A stretch of DNA of 64,000 bases from Delftia acidovorans. GTDB lineage: Bacteria; Pseudomonadota; Gammaproteobacteria; Burkholderiales; Burkholderiaceae_C. Each line of letters opens with the position of its first letter. Position 1 is the first letter of the stretch. Positions 46,116 to 55,759 of this stretch are shown one piece after another. The position numbers and the translations under genes are program-made. The notes under the pieces are model-generated. The model saw nothing but the letters and a program-made list of their open reading frames with translations, had not been told where the DNA came from and did no database searches. The stretch is taken from NCBI GenBank assembly GCA_031286585.1, contig JAITUC010000038.1:496001-560000 (forward strand). Direction: 5' to 3'.

Positions 46116-49100
46116 TCAGTAGTGGAGGCGGTAGTTGAGCTGCAGTTCGCGGGTGTTGCCTGCAGTGTTCAGTCCCGATTTGGAGAAATTCAGGCCCAGC
46201 ATCAGATGGTCGGCACCGAACACGCTGGTGGCCAGGCCGAAGCCCAGGTCATAACCCGCACCGTTGAGGCTGTGATGGGTCAGCGCCAGCCGGGCGAAGG
46301 GCCGCAGGGCCCGCGAATACTGCTGCTCATACGCCATGTTGGCCATGACCTGCAGGCCCGAGTAGCGGAAGCTGCGCGGCAGAAGGTAGTCGATGCTGGG
46401 CACCTCGCCGGGGGCCAGATAGCGCAGGATGGCCGCGTCGGCCCCTCCCAGCAAAGCTGGATCGTCACGGCGGTAGCTGTGCCAGGAGGTGAAGGCCCCG
46501 AACTGCAGCAACGGTGCCTCGCTGCGATAGGTATGAAGGTATTGCAGCTGCGTGTGGTTGCCCGAGCCCACGCGTACGCCGGTCTGTACACGGTAGCGCT
46601 CGGCGGCAAATTCCAGGGTGATCTGATCCAGCCGCGAGAGTTGGTAGCTCGCGCCAAACGATGCACGGTCCTTCATGCCGCCCATGCGCATGGCCAGCGT
46701 TTCCTGGGTGACCAGATCGCGGCCCAGCGAGGCCTGCAGGCTCAGGCGGTTGTCCAGCCGATAGGTTTGCGAAAACTGCATCGGCGTGTATCCGTCCAGG
46801 CTTTCACGTCGGCCCAGCATGAATTCGCTCGTGGATACCTGGGTCTTGCGCGTCAGGCGCAGGCCGACGCCACGCTCGGACGATGGCGAGCGCACGGCAG
46901 CCCCCTGGTTGACGGAGCGGCTGAACTGCTCTGCATCCACATCCAGAGCCCAGCGCGGATTCAAGGCCAGATGCCAGCTGATCCGCTTTTGCTGCTCGTC
47001 GATGCTGTCCAGATGCAGGCTGCGCAGGCGCAGGCCTCCAAAGTCGCTGAAAGCCAGCAACTGCTCGGTCAGTGCCAGGTGCAGGGGATCGTCGTCCTGC
47101 TGGTCATCCTGGGTCTCGAAAGCCGCTGACTGCGCGCGCCGCACGTCGCCCACCAAGGCTGCTGCATTGACGCGGTCATAGCGCGGCAGCGCCTCGTCAT
47201 GGCGCTGGAGCAACTGCCCGGCCTGGGCCACGTCCTTTTCTGCCAGAGCCACCGTGATCTCGGCCCACAAAGGCGCGCTGGCACTCCTGCTGCGGCCGCG
47301 CGCATATTGCTGCCACAGGTAGCCGCGCTCGGCCGAGTATTCGCCGCGCTCCTGCAGCCAGGCAATGGCCAGTTCGGCCGCCGCCGTCGAATGCTCGCGC
47401 CGCCCGCCCGACAGATCCATGCGCAGCAGTTCGCGCAACAAGGCCAGTTCCTCGTCGCCCTGGGTCTGGAACAGCATCAGCCGATTGCGTGCCTGGCGCT
47501 GCACCTCATCCAGTCCCTCATCCGTCAACCAGCGGCGTGCCGCCAGGGCGGCCCTGCCTTCACGCGCCCTGGTCTGTGCCACCTGGCGCTGCCATACCTG
47601 CTGGCGCAGGCTCCACGCCAGATCGGTCTGCTGGTTCTGCTCCAGCGCATCGGCATACAGCATCAGCCAGAGAAAGTCGTCGTTGTGCTCCGCACGGTGC
47701 GGCTGCAGATAGCGCTGCAACGCGATGGCCGGCCGCGACAACGTCATATAGGCCGCCGCCAACGCGTTGTGCATCTCGACATCCCGTGCCCAGATCGGCT
47801 CCACCGTGGCCAGCAGCAGCTTGAGTGCCGAGACGTTCTGCACATCGATCAACAACCAGATCATTCCCTGGCGCAATGCCGTGGATGCAGGGTCCAGCGC
47901 CAGGCCCTTTTCAAAGGCTTCCATGGCCTTTTTCGGTTGGCCGGTTCGCTGGAAATACGAGCCCGCCACCTGGTAGAAGGTGGGCTCGCGTTGCAGGCGC
48001 TTGACCAGGGCCGGGTCTGCGGCAGCGCGCTCGATCTGGCGGCCGATCTGCGACCAGTCACCCTGGTCTTCCAGAAGATAGAAGGCGAGCGTGAAGTGGC
48101 GTACCTCATGGAACTGCTCCCAGGCGCGCAGCGACATCTGCGCAGCCTCGCGCTTGTTGCTGCGCTGGAGCATCTGGATCAATTCGTCATAGTCACGCAA
48201 GCCGGCATGGGGCGTCTGCAGCAGGCGGCGATACGCCTGAAGCATCAGCGCCTCGTTGCGCTGCTCCAGGGCCAGGTCTCCCAGCAATCGCCAGTAGTCA
48301 CCTTCATCCTGCATGCCCGCAGGCACGCGGGTCTGCGCGTCTTCCAGCCAGCGAAGGCCCAGGTCGGGCTCTCCCTGCAGCAGTGCAAGAACCGCAGCGG
48401 GCATGGCATGGGCCGGCGTGCGTTGCTGGGGATCGCGCAGCACGCGTTTCCAGGCATCGAGCGCTTCCTTGGGCCGGCCCGCACGTTCGGCCAGTTGCGC
48501 CAGCAGGATCTGCGATTCGGCCGTCGTGCCACGAGCCTGCAGGTACTCGATGGCAGCAGCAGGCTCCGCCTGGCGCTCATAGGCCTGGACCAAAGCCTGC
48601 TGCAACGCGAAGTCCTGTGGGCGTTTGCCCAGTTGATGGCGCAGACCCGCGATCAGCGCACGGTCATCGAACAGGCCGGGAGCCAGCCGCATCACGGTCT
48701 GCCAGGCATCCTCGCGCCCCGTGGTCTGGGCCAGCACCAACCAGTTGTCCAGCGCCAGTTGCTGGCGGCCTGACCATTCCGACACCTTGGCCAGGCGCTC
48801 GCGCCAGGCCATGTCCTGGGGCGACTGCTGCACCGCAGCCGAGGCCACGCGCCAGGCATCTTCCAGATTGCGGTTTTCCAGAAAGACCTCGTAGCCCAGC
48901 TGATAGGTCTTGTCGTCGAACGGCAAGCCCGGCGGTGTCTTTGCACCGGAACTGGCCGTTCGGACCCAATGCCAGCCGGGTGCGGAGAAGGCCACGGGCT
49001 GCAGCGCCCAGGCGCCGTCATCGACTGCGCCTGGCAGGCCCGCCATGCCAGCCGTCTGCATGTGCTGCAGTTGCTGCAGCAAAGACAGCTTGAGCAGTTG

Positions 49101-49952
49101 CTTGGCGTAGCGCTCCGCCTCGCCGTGATCACCGGCGGCCCGCGCCAGGCCTATGAGCCGGCGCAGGGTTTCGGGGTCGCTGCCCAACAGGTCCTGCTGC
49201 TCGCGCGCCAGCACCAGCGCCTGCTTGGCGAGATTGCCGGACTGCAGAACCTGCAGCGCCTGCCACAGGTAGTCGCGCGACTTCTGAACATCGTCCGTCG
49301 AGGCACTGGCCTTGCGCAGAAGCTCGGCGGCATCCTCGTACATGGCCAGTCCCAAAGCCTGGCGGGCGGCGGCCTCGTAGACGCCGGACCTCAGGCCGGC
49401 TGCGGCCTGCCGTCGCGCGACCTCCTCGTAGATGGACAGCGCCAGATTTTTGTCGTCCAGCACCATCGCCGCGGAGGCCAGGTACAGCGATTGCGCACTG
49501 CTCAGTCCGTCGCGCGGAACGCTCTTGAGCGCCTCCATGACCTGAGCCGACAGCTGCTGGGCATCGCCCACGGAGCGATGGCCTTGCTTTTCGGCTTCCA
49601 TGTAGCGCTGGTACAGCGTTTCCCAATGCTCCCAGGCCAGCATGGCCGGACTGGGGATGGCCTGCTTGCGCGCCTCTTCCTCGGCCTCCCGGATGGCGGC
49701 TATGCGCTGCTGCTTGGCCTTGAGCAGGTCATGCAGGTGCTCGTTGCCGGGATCGCTCTTGAGCAGGTTGTTCAAATAGTTGAGCGAAAGCTCTGAATCG
49801 TCCTTGGTATCGGAGAGTCGGCGCTCCAGGTCGCGCTTGGGAAACAGCATCCACAGAGCACCACTGATCAGCACTGCCAGCAGTGCGATCAACCATGCAG
49901 GAACCGTAGTGGGGCGTTCAACGCGCGCCGCATTGCGCTTGGAGTTGGGCAC
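46116..49952 (-). CDS. pelB: Pel TPR/outer-membrane porin PelB
   Basis: About 1278 residues from GTG 49950-49952; a TTG at 50016-50018 in the same frame is the alternative. A short basic tail and one membrane segment (VPAWLIALLAVLISGALWML) anchor it in the inner membrane. A long stack of TPR-like helices spans the periplasm (about 60-870) and binds PelA. The last roughly 300 residues are beta strands of an outer-membrane barrel ending in LQLNYRLHY with a terminal aromatic residue. The polymer leaves through this barrel. The gene overlaps the end of pelA by 35 bases with the chosen start. Confidence 0.92.
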   Translation of the reverse strand: MPNSKRNAARVERPTTVPAWLIALLAVLISGALWMLFPKRDLERRLSDTKDDSELSLNYLNNLLKSDPGNEHLHDLLKAKQQRIAAIREAEEEARKQAIPSPAMLAWEHWETLYQRYMEAEKQGHRSVGDAQQLSAQVMEALKSVPRDGLSSAQSLYLASAAMVLDDKNLALSIYEEVARRQAAAGLRSGVYEAAARQALGLAMYEDAAELLRKASASTDDVQKSRDYLWQALQVLQSGNLAKQALVLAREQQDLLGSDPETLRRLIGLARAAGDHGEAERYAKQLLKLSLLQQLQHMQTAGMAGLPGAVDDGAWALQPVAFSAPGWHWVRTASSGAKTPPGLPFDDKTYQLGYEVFLENRNLEDAWRVASAAVQQSPQDMAWRERLAKVSEWSGRQQLALDNWLVLAQTTGREDAWQTVMRLAPGLFDDRALIAGLRHQLGKRPQDFALQQALVQAYERQAEPAAAIEYLQARGTTAESQILLAQLAERAGRPKEALDAWKRVLRDPQQRTPAHAMPAAVLALLQGEPDLGLRWLEDAQTRVPAGMQDEGDYWRLLGDLALEQRNEALMLQAYRRLLQTPHAGLRDYDELIQMLQRSNKREAAQMSLRAWEQFHEVRHFTLAFYLLEDQGDWSQIGRQIERAAADPALVKRLQREPTFYQVAGSYFQRTGQPKKAMEAFEKGLALDPASTALRQGMIWLLIDVQNVSALKLLLATVEPIWARDVEMHNALAAAYMTLSRPAIALQRYLQPHRAEHNDDFLWLMLYADALEQNQQTDLAWSLRQQVWQRQVAQTRAREGRAALAARRWLTDEGLDEVQRQARNRLMLFQTQGDEELALLRELLRMDLSGGRREHSTAAAELAIAWLQERGEYSAERGYLWQQYARGRSRSASAPLWAEITVALAEKDVAQAGQLLQRHDEALPRYDRVNAAALVGDVRRAQSAAFETQDDQQDDDPLHLALTEQLLAFSDFGGLRLRSLHLDSIDEQQKRISWHLALNPRWALDVDAEQFSRSVNQGAAVRSPSSERGVGLRLTRKTQVSTSEFMLGRRESLDGYTPMQFSQTYRLDNRLSLQASLGRDLVTQETLAMRMGGMKDRASFGASYQLSRLDQITLEFAAERYRVQTGVRVGSGNHTQLQYLHTYRSEAPLLQFGAFTSWHSYRRDDPALLGGADAAILRYLAPGEVPSIDYLLPRSFRYSGLQVMANMAYEQQYSRALRPFARLALTHHSLNGAGYDLGFGLATSVFGADHLMLGLNFSKSGLNTAGNTRELQLNYRLHY

Positions 49953-52731
49953 TGGTCTGGGTACTTCTGTAGGAGCGGACGCCGGGCAGGTCCGAACTGG
50001 CCACGGCGCCGTTGGCAAGGGGCTGGGAAGGCTTCACCGAGCTGAGCGTGCAGCCTTGCGGCAGGTACATGCGCAGCTCCAGCGGCACATGCCCCTGCAG
50101 AGCAAAGCGCACGCTGCCATCGGCCTGTTCCTGCCAGGAGGTGATGCGGGCGTTGCTATCGATCAGATACGGGCGGCTCGCGGGTTCCGTGCCCGCATCG
50201 CGGGCGGCCAGCCGGGCTGCGCCCGTGGCCAGGTGCAGATAGTGGCCATCCACGCCCTTGGCATAACCGGCAATGCCGCTGCTGCCGGACAGCACTGGAA
50301 CGCCCAGGGAGGGCGGCATGCGCAGCGTGCGCAAACGGCCGGGTCCTCCCAGGCGCCAGCCCTGCTCGTCCTTGCCCACGGCAAAGTCGTAGAAATCCTG
50401 GACCTTGCGGATGTACTCCGAGCTGTACACCGGGTGCAACTGGTGGGAAAGCGCCCATCCGTACACCTTGTGCAATGCCTTGATGCTGGCCTGCTTGCTG
50501 GCGGAGTAGGAGTGGTAGTAGATGTCCACGGCCTTCAGGCGCCGGGGCGCATCGGTCATCTCGAAGGTCTCGATGACACGCTCGAAGCCGTAGAACGGCC
50601 CGTGCCAGAGGTTGGTGTAGATGTTCTCGTTGGTGATGGGCGCATAGATCTGCAACCGCCCGCCCTTGCGCAGCCCCCAGCTGCGCACCTTGGTCAGCGT
50701 GGGGCTGGCGCGGGTGATCGAGGTATCGCCACCATTCATGTTCAACAGCCCGGCTCCGTCGGAAATGGCCAGGGCCTCGACGCTGGGCGAGGTGTTGCCC
50801 GACCAGAGAAACACGCTGACCGGCTTGCCCGCAGGTGAAAGGCGCGTGCGGATGTAGTCGACAGAACCGCCGATCTCCCGATTCAGGTCCATCGTGTAGC
50901 CGGGAATGTGCAGGTTCAGATCCACCTCGTTGTTGTCATCCGGATCCCGGGGCACGCTGGGGTCCCAGATAAAGGGATGGGAGTAGGAGTGGCTGGCCAC
51001 CTCCACATGGGGCATGGCGAAGATGCGCTTGGCGATGCCCTCAAGCTCACCGGCCCATTGCGGATACAGACCCTGAGGAGAGACCTCCGCCTCGATCACC
51101 GAGATGGTGTGCGGAATGCGGTAACGCTCCAGGATGTCGCGGCGCAGCACCTCGCCAGCAAACGGTGTCCCCGGCAATTCCGCCTTGGAAGGAAAGCCGT
51201 CGCCGTCCACATGGGCCAGCAGCAGGCGTCGGCCGTTCTCGGTCGTGACGTCGGGAATCGGAAAATCCGGCAAGCGCAGGGATTCACGCAGCAGCGCAAA
51301 CGGATCGATGACCCAGCGGGACTGGTCAGTACCCGGCACACCCACCACCACATAGGGCATGAGCGCAAAGCCGCCCCAGGGCGTGATGGCAGCAGACACG
51401 AAGCGGCGGCCCTGCCTGTCGTCAAACGACAGAAGCTGGCGGCTTTGCTGGGCCATCTGCGGCGTCAGCTCCCAGCCTTCGTAATCGTGCGCAGGCTCGG
51501 CGACCTTGGACTCGAAGCCCATCATGGGAGCCCGTTCGGCGCGTTTCAGGGGAAATACGGGCGTGGCCTCCGTGCTGCGTGTGCCCAGCAACTGGGACAG
51601 CGTGCGGTCCTGGGTTGCGCCCAGGGTATTGACCACCAGCAAAGGCATTCCCTGCTGCATCTGATTGCCCAGCCATTGGCGCAGGGCGCCGGCCCTGGAG
51701 CCGGGCACGGCTCCGCCAAACCAGCTGATCACGCCTGCGTAACGGTCGCGCACCACGTCCTGCGGCAGCGCATCGCGCACGTCGACATAGTCGGCGATAT
51801 AGCCCATGTAGTTGAGCGGCATCTCCAGAAAACGGTGAGCCGAGGCGCTGTTGATCGACGAGTACTCTGCACCGTTGTAGACAATCAGCACCCTGCGCGC
51901 CACCGCCTCCACCTGGCCTATGCCCAGGGTTTGCAGGCCTGCGTCCGACACCCAGGGGATGATGCCCAGCTGCGCAATGCGGCGGGACGTCTCGCGCGTG
52001 GCATCGCGGTCGTGCGGGGCCACGTAGTCGATGGACAGCACCGGCAGGCGGTCGCGTTCGCGGATGGTCTGCAGTTGCTGCAGCAGCCATTCACGGTCTT
52101 TCTCGGGCACGTTCACATAGCGCTTGAGGCTGGCATCCCAGCCCCGGAACAGCGACTCCGCCGCCACCATCTGCACCTTGTCACGCACGCGCGGCACGAT
52201 CTCGAAGCCCCGGTTCAGGATCAGCCGGATGCCGGGATAGCGCTGGTGCAGCGTCTCGATGACGCGCACCAGGCCATCCTGCTGGGCCTTTTCGTCGAAA
52301 TTCGCGGCCAGGCGGTAGGAGTCCAGCGTGTCCAGGAAGAAGCCGCGAAAGCCCTGCTTCCACAGCGGTGCGATCACCTCGTCGGCAAAGAAGGCGGGCC
52401 ACTGGGCAGGCGTCTGGTCCAGGACGATGGACTGCCAGGCGCCGTTGCGCGCCATCTTCCAGGCCTCGGGAATCCTGCTGAAGTAGGCGCGCTCGGGCAG
52501 CACCTCGGCCACGGAGGCATATGCGTAGAGTTCGCTGCCCGGGGCCTGCTTGCGGAATTGAACGGGGTCGTAGCCATGGCCCGGCTCCACGACGGCGATG
52601 TCGTAGAGGCTCAGTTCACTGAGCGAGGCCTTGTTTCCGTAATAGACGGCGACCGCCGGCTCGGCAGCATGCACCGACCAGCCGCACAACAGCCCCCAGC
52701 AGAACAGGCAGGTTCGCAGGAAAGCGTTCAC
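49918..52731 (-). CDS. pelA: Pel deacetylase/hydrolase PelA
   Basis: 937 residues. I chose GTG 52729-52731 because it is preceded by AGAGGAGAAGG and starts directly with a signal peptide ending VHAAEP; ATG 52756-52758 would add nine residues with no ribosome site. Residues about 25-270 form a GH114-like TIM barrel (VAVYYGNKASLSELSLYDIAVVEP, GFRGFFLDTLDSYR). A middle domain follows. A CE4 deacetylase domain lies near 500-790 (LLLAHVDGDGFPSKAEL, EVASHSYSHPF). PelA removes acetyl groups from Pel in the periplasm and can cut the polymer. First gene of the operon. Confidence 0.95.
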   Translation of the reverse strand: MNAFLRTCLFCWGLLCGWSVHAAEPAVAVYYGNKASLSELSLYDIAVVEPGHGYDPVQFRKQAPGSELYAYASVAEVLPERAYFSRIPEAWKMARNGAWQSIVLDQTPAQWPAFFADEVIAPLWKQGFRGFFLDTLDSYRLAANFDEKAQQDGLVRVIETLHQRYPGIRLILNRGFEIVPRVRDKVQMVAAESLFRGWDASLKRYVNVPEKDREWLLQQLQTIRERDRLPVLSIDYVAPHDRDATRETSRRIAQLGIIPWVSDAGLQTLGIGQVEAVARRVLIVYNGAEYSSINSASAHRFLEMPLNYMGYIADYVDVRDALPQDVVRDRYAGVISWFGGAVPGSRAGALRQWLGNQMQQGMPLLVVNTLGATQDRTLSQLLGTRSTEATPVFPLKRAERAPMMGFESKVAEPAHDYEGWELTPQMAQQSRQLLSFDDRQGRRFVSAAITPWGGFALMPYVVVGVPGTDQSRWVIDPFALLRESLRLPDFPIPDVTTENGRRLLLAHVDGDGFPSKAELPGTPFAGEVLRRDILERYRIPHTISVIEAEVSPQGLYPQWAGELEGIAKRIFAMPHVEVASHSYSHPFIWDPSVPRDPDDNNEVDLNLHIPGYTMDLNREIGGSVDYIRTRLSPAGKPVSVFLWSGNTSPSVEALAISDGAGLLNMNGGDTSITRASPTLTKVRSWGLRKGGRLQIYAPITNENIYTNLWHGPFYGFERVIETFEMTDAPRRLKAVDIYYHSYSASKQASIKALHKVYGWALSHQLHPVYSSEYIRKVQDFYDFAVGKDEQGWRLGGPGRLRTLRMPPSLGVPVLSGSSGIAGYAKGVDGHYLHLATGAARLAARDAGTEPASRPYLIDSNARITSWQEQADGSVRFALQGHVPLELRMYLPQGCTLSSVKPSQPLANGAVASSDLPGVRSYRSTQTSAQLQAQCGAR

Positions 52732-52782
52732 GGCCTTCTCCTCTGGGCATGGCCCCACACGGCTGATTCATAGTTTTTGTAC

Positions 52783-52805
52783 ATCAAATTTCTTTACAAT
52801 TTGAT
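52783..52805. promoter_or_regulatory. Inverted repeat in the pelA-galE divergent promoter region
   Basis: ATCAAATT and AATTTGAT form a perfect 8-base inverted repeat with a 7-base spacer containing TTTAC. It lies about 50 bases upstream of pelA and 160 upstream of the epimerase gene, within the only AT-rich part of this 230-base gap. A binding site for a dimeric regulator of both transcripts is plausible; no regulator is identified. Confidence 0.45.
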
Positions 52806-52965
52806 AAAAGCTATCGTCAGTCCGACGAAATGCGGGCGCGAGCATACCGGTTTTTGTCTGCAAACGTGTTTTCCCCTTACTTTTGTGTTCGCCGCCCTTG
52901 AAGCCTGGAGAAAGCTGGGTTATGGCGATACTAGGCAGGCAGAAAATCACCAATGAAAGGTATTC

Positions 52966-53976
52966 ATGATTCTGGTCACAGGCGGCGCCGGCTTCATCGG
53001 CTCGCATACCTGCGTGGAACTCGCCGCTGCGGGCGAGCCCTACCTGATCTACGACAACTTCAGCAACAGCAGCCCCGATGTGCTCGAGCGCATGGAACGC
53101 ATCACGGGCCGGCGCCCGCTGTGCGTCGAGGGCGACGTGCGCGACCGCGCCGCGCTGGACCGGCTGTTTGCCGAGCATTCCATCCGCGAGGTGATCCACT
53201 TCGCCGCACTCAAGGCCGTAGGCGAGTCCGTGGCCCAGCCGCTGCGCTACTACGAACACAACGTGGGCGGCACGGTGACCCTGCTGCAGGCCATGCGTAC
53301 GGCGGGTGTGCGCAGCCTGGTGTTCTCCTCCTCGGCCACGGTCTATGGCGATCCGGCCAGCCTGCCGATCCGCGAAGACTTTCCCCTGTCCGCCACCAAC
53401 CCCTACGGCCGCAGCAAGCTGTGGATCGAGGAAATGCTGGCCGATCTGGACCGCGCCGAGCCCGGCCAGTGGCGCCTGGCACGGCTGCGCTACTTCAACC
53501 CCGTGGGTGCCCATGAAAGCGGCCTGATCGGCGAGGACCCGCGCGACATTCCCAACAACCTCATGCCCTATGTGTCGCAGGTCGCCATCGGCCAGCGCCA
53601 GCAGCTCAGTGTCTATGGCGATGACTATGCGACGCCGGACGGCACGGGCGTGCGCGACTACATCCACGTCACCGACCTGGCGCGCGGCCACCTGGCGGCG
53701 CTGCGCTATCTGCGGGAGCAGCAGGGCCTGCTGACCGTGAACCTGGGCACGGGGCGCCCGGTCTCGGTACTGGAGATGGTCAAGGCCTTCGAGCGCGCCA
53801 GCGGCCGCCCCGTGCCCTACCAGATCGTGGCGCGCCGCCCCGGCGACGTGGCCGAGTGCTGGGCCGACCCCGCCGAGGCCGAGCGCCTGCTGGGCTGGAA
53901 GGCGGCGCTGGACATTGATCGCATGTGCCGGGACTCCTGGCGCTGGCAAAGCCAGGCCGCAGGCCTCAAGCGCTGA
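52966..53976 (+). CDS. galE: UDP-hexose / UDP-N-acetylhexosamine 4-epimerase (GalE family)
   Basis: 336 residues. NAD-binding GGAGFIGSH, catalytic Tyr147/Lys151 (NPYGRSKLW) and Ser122-Ser123 (FSSSATVYG) are intact. In the sugar pocket the residue matching Tyr299 of E. coli GalE (RRPGDLPAYW) is Cys298 (RRPGDVAECW), as in human GALE, which also accepts UDP-GlcNAc/UDP-GalNAc. The gene is divergent from pelA. Pel contains GalNAc and GalN, so supplying UDP-GalNAc for PelF is the likely job (as for PelX in other pel clusters). Ordinary Leloir-pathway use is possible too. Confidence 0.9.
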   Translation: MILVTGGAGFIGSHTCVELAAAGEPYLIYDNFSNSSPDVLERMERITGRRPLCVEGDVRDRAALDRLFAEHSIREVIHFAALKAVGESVAQPLRYYEHNVGGTVTLLQAMRTAGVRSLVFSSSATVYGDPASLPIREDFPLSATNPYGRSKLWIEEMLADLDRAEPGQWRLARLRYFNPVGAHESGLIGEDPRDIPNNLMPYVSQVAIGQRQQLSVYGDDYATPDGTGVRDYIHVTDLARGHLAALRYLREQQGLLTVNLGTGRPVSVLEMVKAFERASGRPVPYQIVARRPGDVAECWADPAEAERLLGWKAALDIDRMCRDSWRWQSQAAGLKR

Positions 53977-54052
53977 ACCCCGCAGTGCCTGCGGGCGCCG
54001 AGGGCGTGGTATCTTTTCGCCCTTGTTTCACGCCCTAGCCACGAGTCTGCCC

Positions 54053-54853
54053 ATGCTTGCCAAACGCATCATCCCCTGTCTTGACGTCACGGGAGGGCGC
54101 GTCGTCAAAGGCGTGAACTTCGTGGAACTGCGCGATGCGGGCGATCCGGTGGAGATCGCCGCGCGCTACAACGCCCAGGGCGCGGACGAGCTGACCTTCC
54201 TGGACATCACGGCCACCAGCGACGGGCGCGACCTGATCCTGCCCATCATCGAATCCGTGGCCAGCCAGGTCTTCATTCCCCTGACCGTCGGCGGCGGTGT
54301 GCGCACCGTCGAGGACGTGCGCCGCCTGCTCAACGCGGGCGCCGACAAGACCAGCTTCAACTCGGCCGCCATCGCCAACCCCGACGTGATCAATGCGGCC
54401 TCGGACAAGTACGGCGCGCAATGCATCGTCGTGGCCATCGATGCCAAGCGGCGCACGGCCGAGGACGAACAGCGCATGGGCGCCGATGGCCGCGCCGCCG
54501 GCCCCGGCTGGGATGTATACAGCCACGGCGGACGCAAGAACACCGGCCTGGACGCCGTGCAGTGGGCCGCCGAAATGGCGCGCCGAGGCGCGGGCGAGAT
54601 CCTGCTGACCAGCATGGACCGCGATGGCACCAAGTCCGGGTTCGATCTGAAGCTCACGCGCGCCGTCAGCGATGCCGTGCCCGTGCCCGTGATCGCCTCG
54701 GGCGGCGTGGGCTCGCTGGACGACCTGGCCGATGGCGTGACCCTGGGCGGCGCCGACGCCGTGCTGGCCGCCAGCATCTTCCACTACGGTGAATTCACCG
54801 TGGGCCAGGCCAAGCAGCGCATGGCCGAGCGCGGCGTGCCCGTGCGCCTCTGA
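54053..54853 (+). CDS. hisF: Imidazole glycerol phosphate synthase, cyclase subunit
   Basis: 266 residues from ATG 54053-54055. It joins PRFAR and HisH-derived ammonia to give IGP and AICAR. Both catalytic aspartates are present: Asp11 (IPCLDVTGG) and Asp130 (VVAIDAKR). The mirrored half-barrel motif VPVIASGGVGSLDDL is present. First gene of the plus-strand his segment; hisA and hisH are on the other strand about 30 kb to the left. Confidence 0.97.
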   Translation: MLAKRIIPCLDVTGGRVVKGVNFVELRDAGDPVEIAARYNAQGADELTFLDITATSDGRDLILPIIESVASQVFIPLTVGGGVRTVEDVRRLLNAGADKTSFNSAAIANPDVINAASDKYGAQCIVVAIDAKRRTAEDEQRMGADGRAAGPGWDVYSHGGRKNTGLDAVQWAAEMARRGAGEILLTSMDRDGTKSGFDLKLTRAVSDAVPVPVIASGGVGSLDDLADGVTLGGADAVLAASIFHYGEFTVGQAKQRMAERGVPVRL

Positions 54854-54950
54854 TTACCGCGCGCCGGCCAATGGGGCCGGCACGCCCACCTTCCATTCCA
54901 GGCAATTCCTGACAATCCTGTCACGGGGATGCCCATCCAGGATATTCACA

Positions 54951-55349
54951 ATGCAGGCAATGAACTGGCTAGATCAAGTCAAATGGGATGCGCAGGGCCT
55001 GGTGCCCGTGATCGCGCAGGAAAAGGACACGGGCGACGTGCTGATGTTCGCCTGGATGAACCGCGAGGCCCTGGCCAAGACGGCCGAGCTGGGCCGCGCC
55101 GTCTACTTCAGCCGCTCGCGCAACAAGCTGTGGTTCAAGGGCGAGGAATCGGGCCACGTGCAGACCGTGCACGAGGTGCGCATCGACTGCGACAACGATG
55201 TGGTCCTGCTCAAGATCACCCAGACCGGCCACGAGCCCGGCATTGCCTGCCACACGGGGCGCCACAGCTGCTTTTACAGCGTGCTGCAGGACGGCCGGTG
55301 GCAGGCCGTCGATCCGGTCTTGAAAGACCCCGAATCGATCTACAAATGA
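54951..55349 (+). CDS. hisI: Phosphoribosyl-AMP cyclohydrolase
   Basis: 132 residues from ATG 54951-54953, preceded by AGGA at eight bases; ATG 54960 is an alternative. It opens the adenine ring of PR-AMP, third step of the pathway. Zn and Mg ligands are recognisable: WFKGEESGHVQ, IDCDNDVVLL, ACHTGRHSCFY. The fused HisE domain of enterobacterial HisI is absent; hisE is a separate gene that overlaps the stop. Confidence 0.96.
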   Translation: MQAMNWLDQVKWDAQGLVPVIAQEKDTGDVLMFAWMNREALAKTAELGRAVYFSRSRNKLWFKGEESGHVQTVHEVRIDCDNDVVLLKITQTGHEPGIACHTGRHSCFYSVLQDGRWQAVDPVLKDPESIYK

Positions 55350-55759
55350 ATTCCACGACCATGAACGACACCGCAAACACCTCCTCGCAGGACGCGCTGG
55401 CACGCCTTGCTGCCGTCATCGAAAGCCGCAAGCCCGCCAACGGCGGCGACCCCGACAAGAGCTACGTCGCCCGCCTGCTGCACAAGGGCCCCGATGCCTT
55501 TCTGAAGAAGATCGGCGAAGAGGCCACCGAAGTGGTCATGGCCGCCAAGGATGCCGACCATGGCGGAGACGCCGGCAAAATCCTCTACGAAGTGGCCGAT
55601 CTGTGGTTCCATAGCATGATCGCCCTGGCCCACTATGGCCTGACGCCCGCCCAGGTCGTTGCCGAACTGGAACGCCGCGAAGGCACCAGCGGCATCGAGG
55701 AAAAGGCGCTGCGCAAGGCCCAGGAACGTGATGTGAACGAGAAAGGACCGCTGCCATGA
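55346..55759 (+). CDS. hisE: Phosphoribosyl-ATP pyrophosphatase
   Basis: 137 residues from ATG 55346-55348, overlapping the hisI stop (ATGA); ATG 55361 is possible. It hydrolyses PR-ATP to PR-AMP, second step of histidine synthesis. Family core: SYVARLLHKGPDAFLKKIGEEATEVVMAAKD and EVADLWFHSMIALAHYGL, the acidic metal-binding helices of MazG-like enzymes. Confidence 0.95.
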   Translation: MNSTTMNDTANTSSQDALARLAAVIESRKPANGGDPDKSYVARLLHKGPDAFLKKIGEEATEVVMAAKDADHGGDAGKILYEVADLWFHSMIALAHYGLTPAQVVAELERREGTSGIEEKALRKAQERDVNEKGPLP

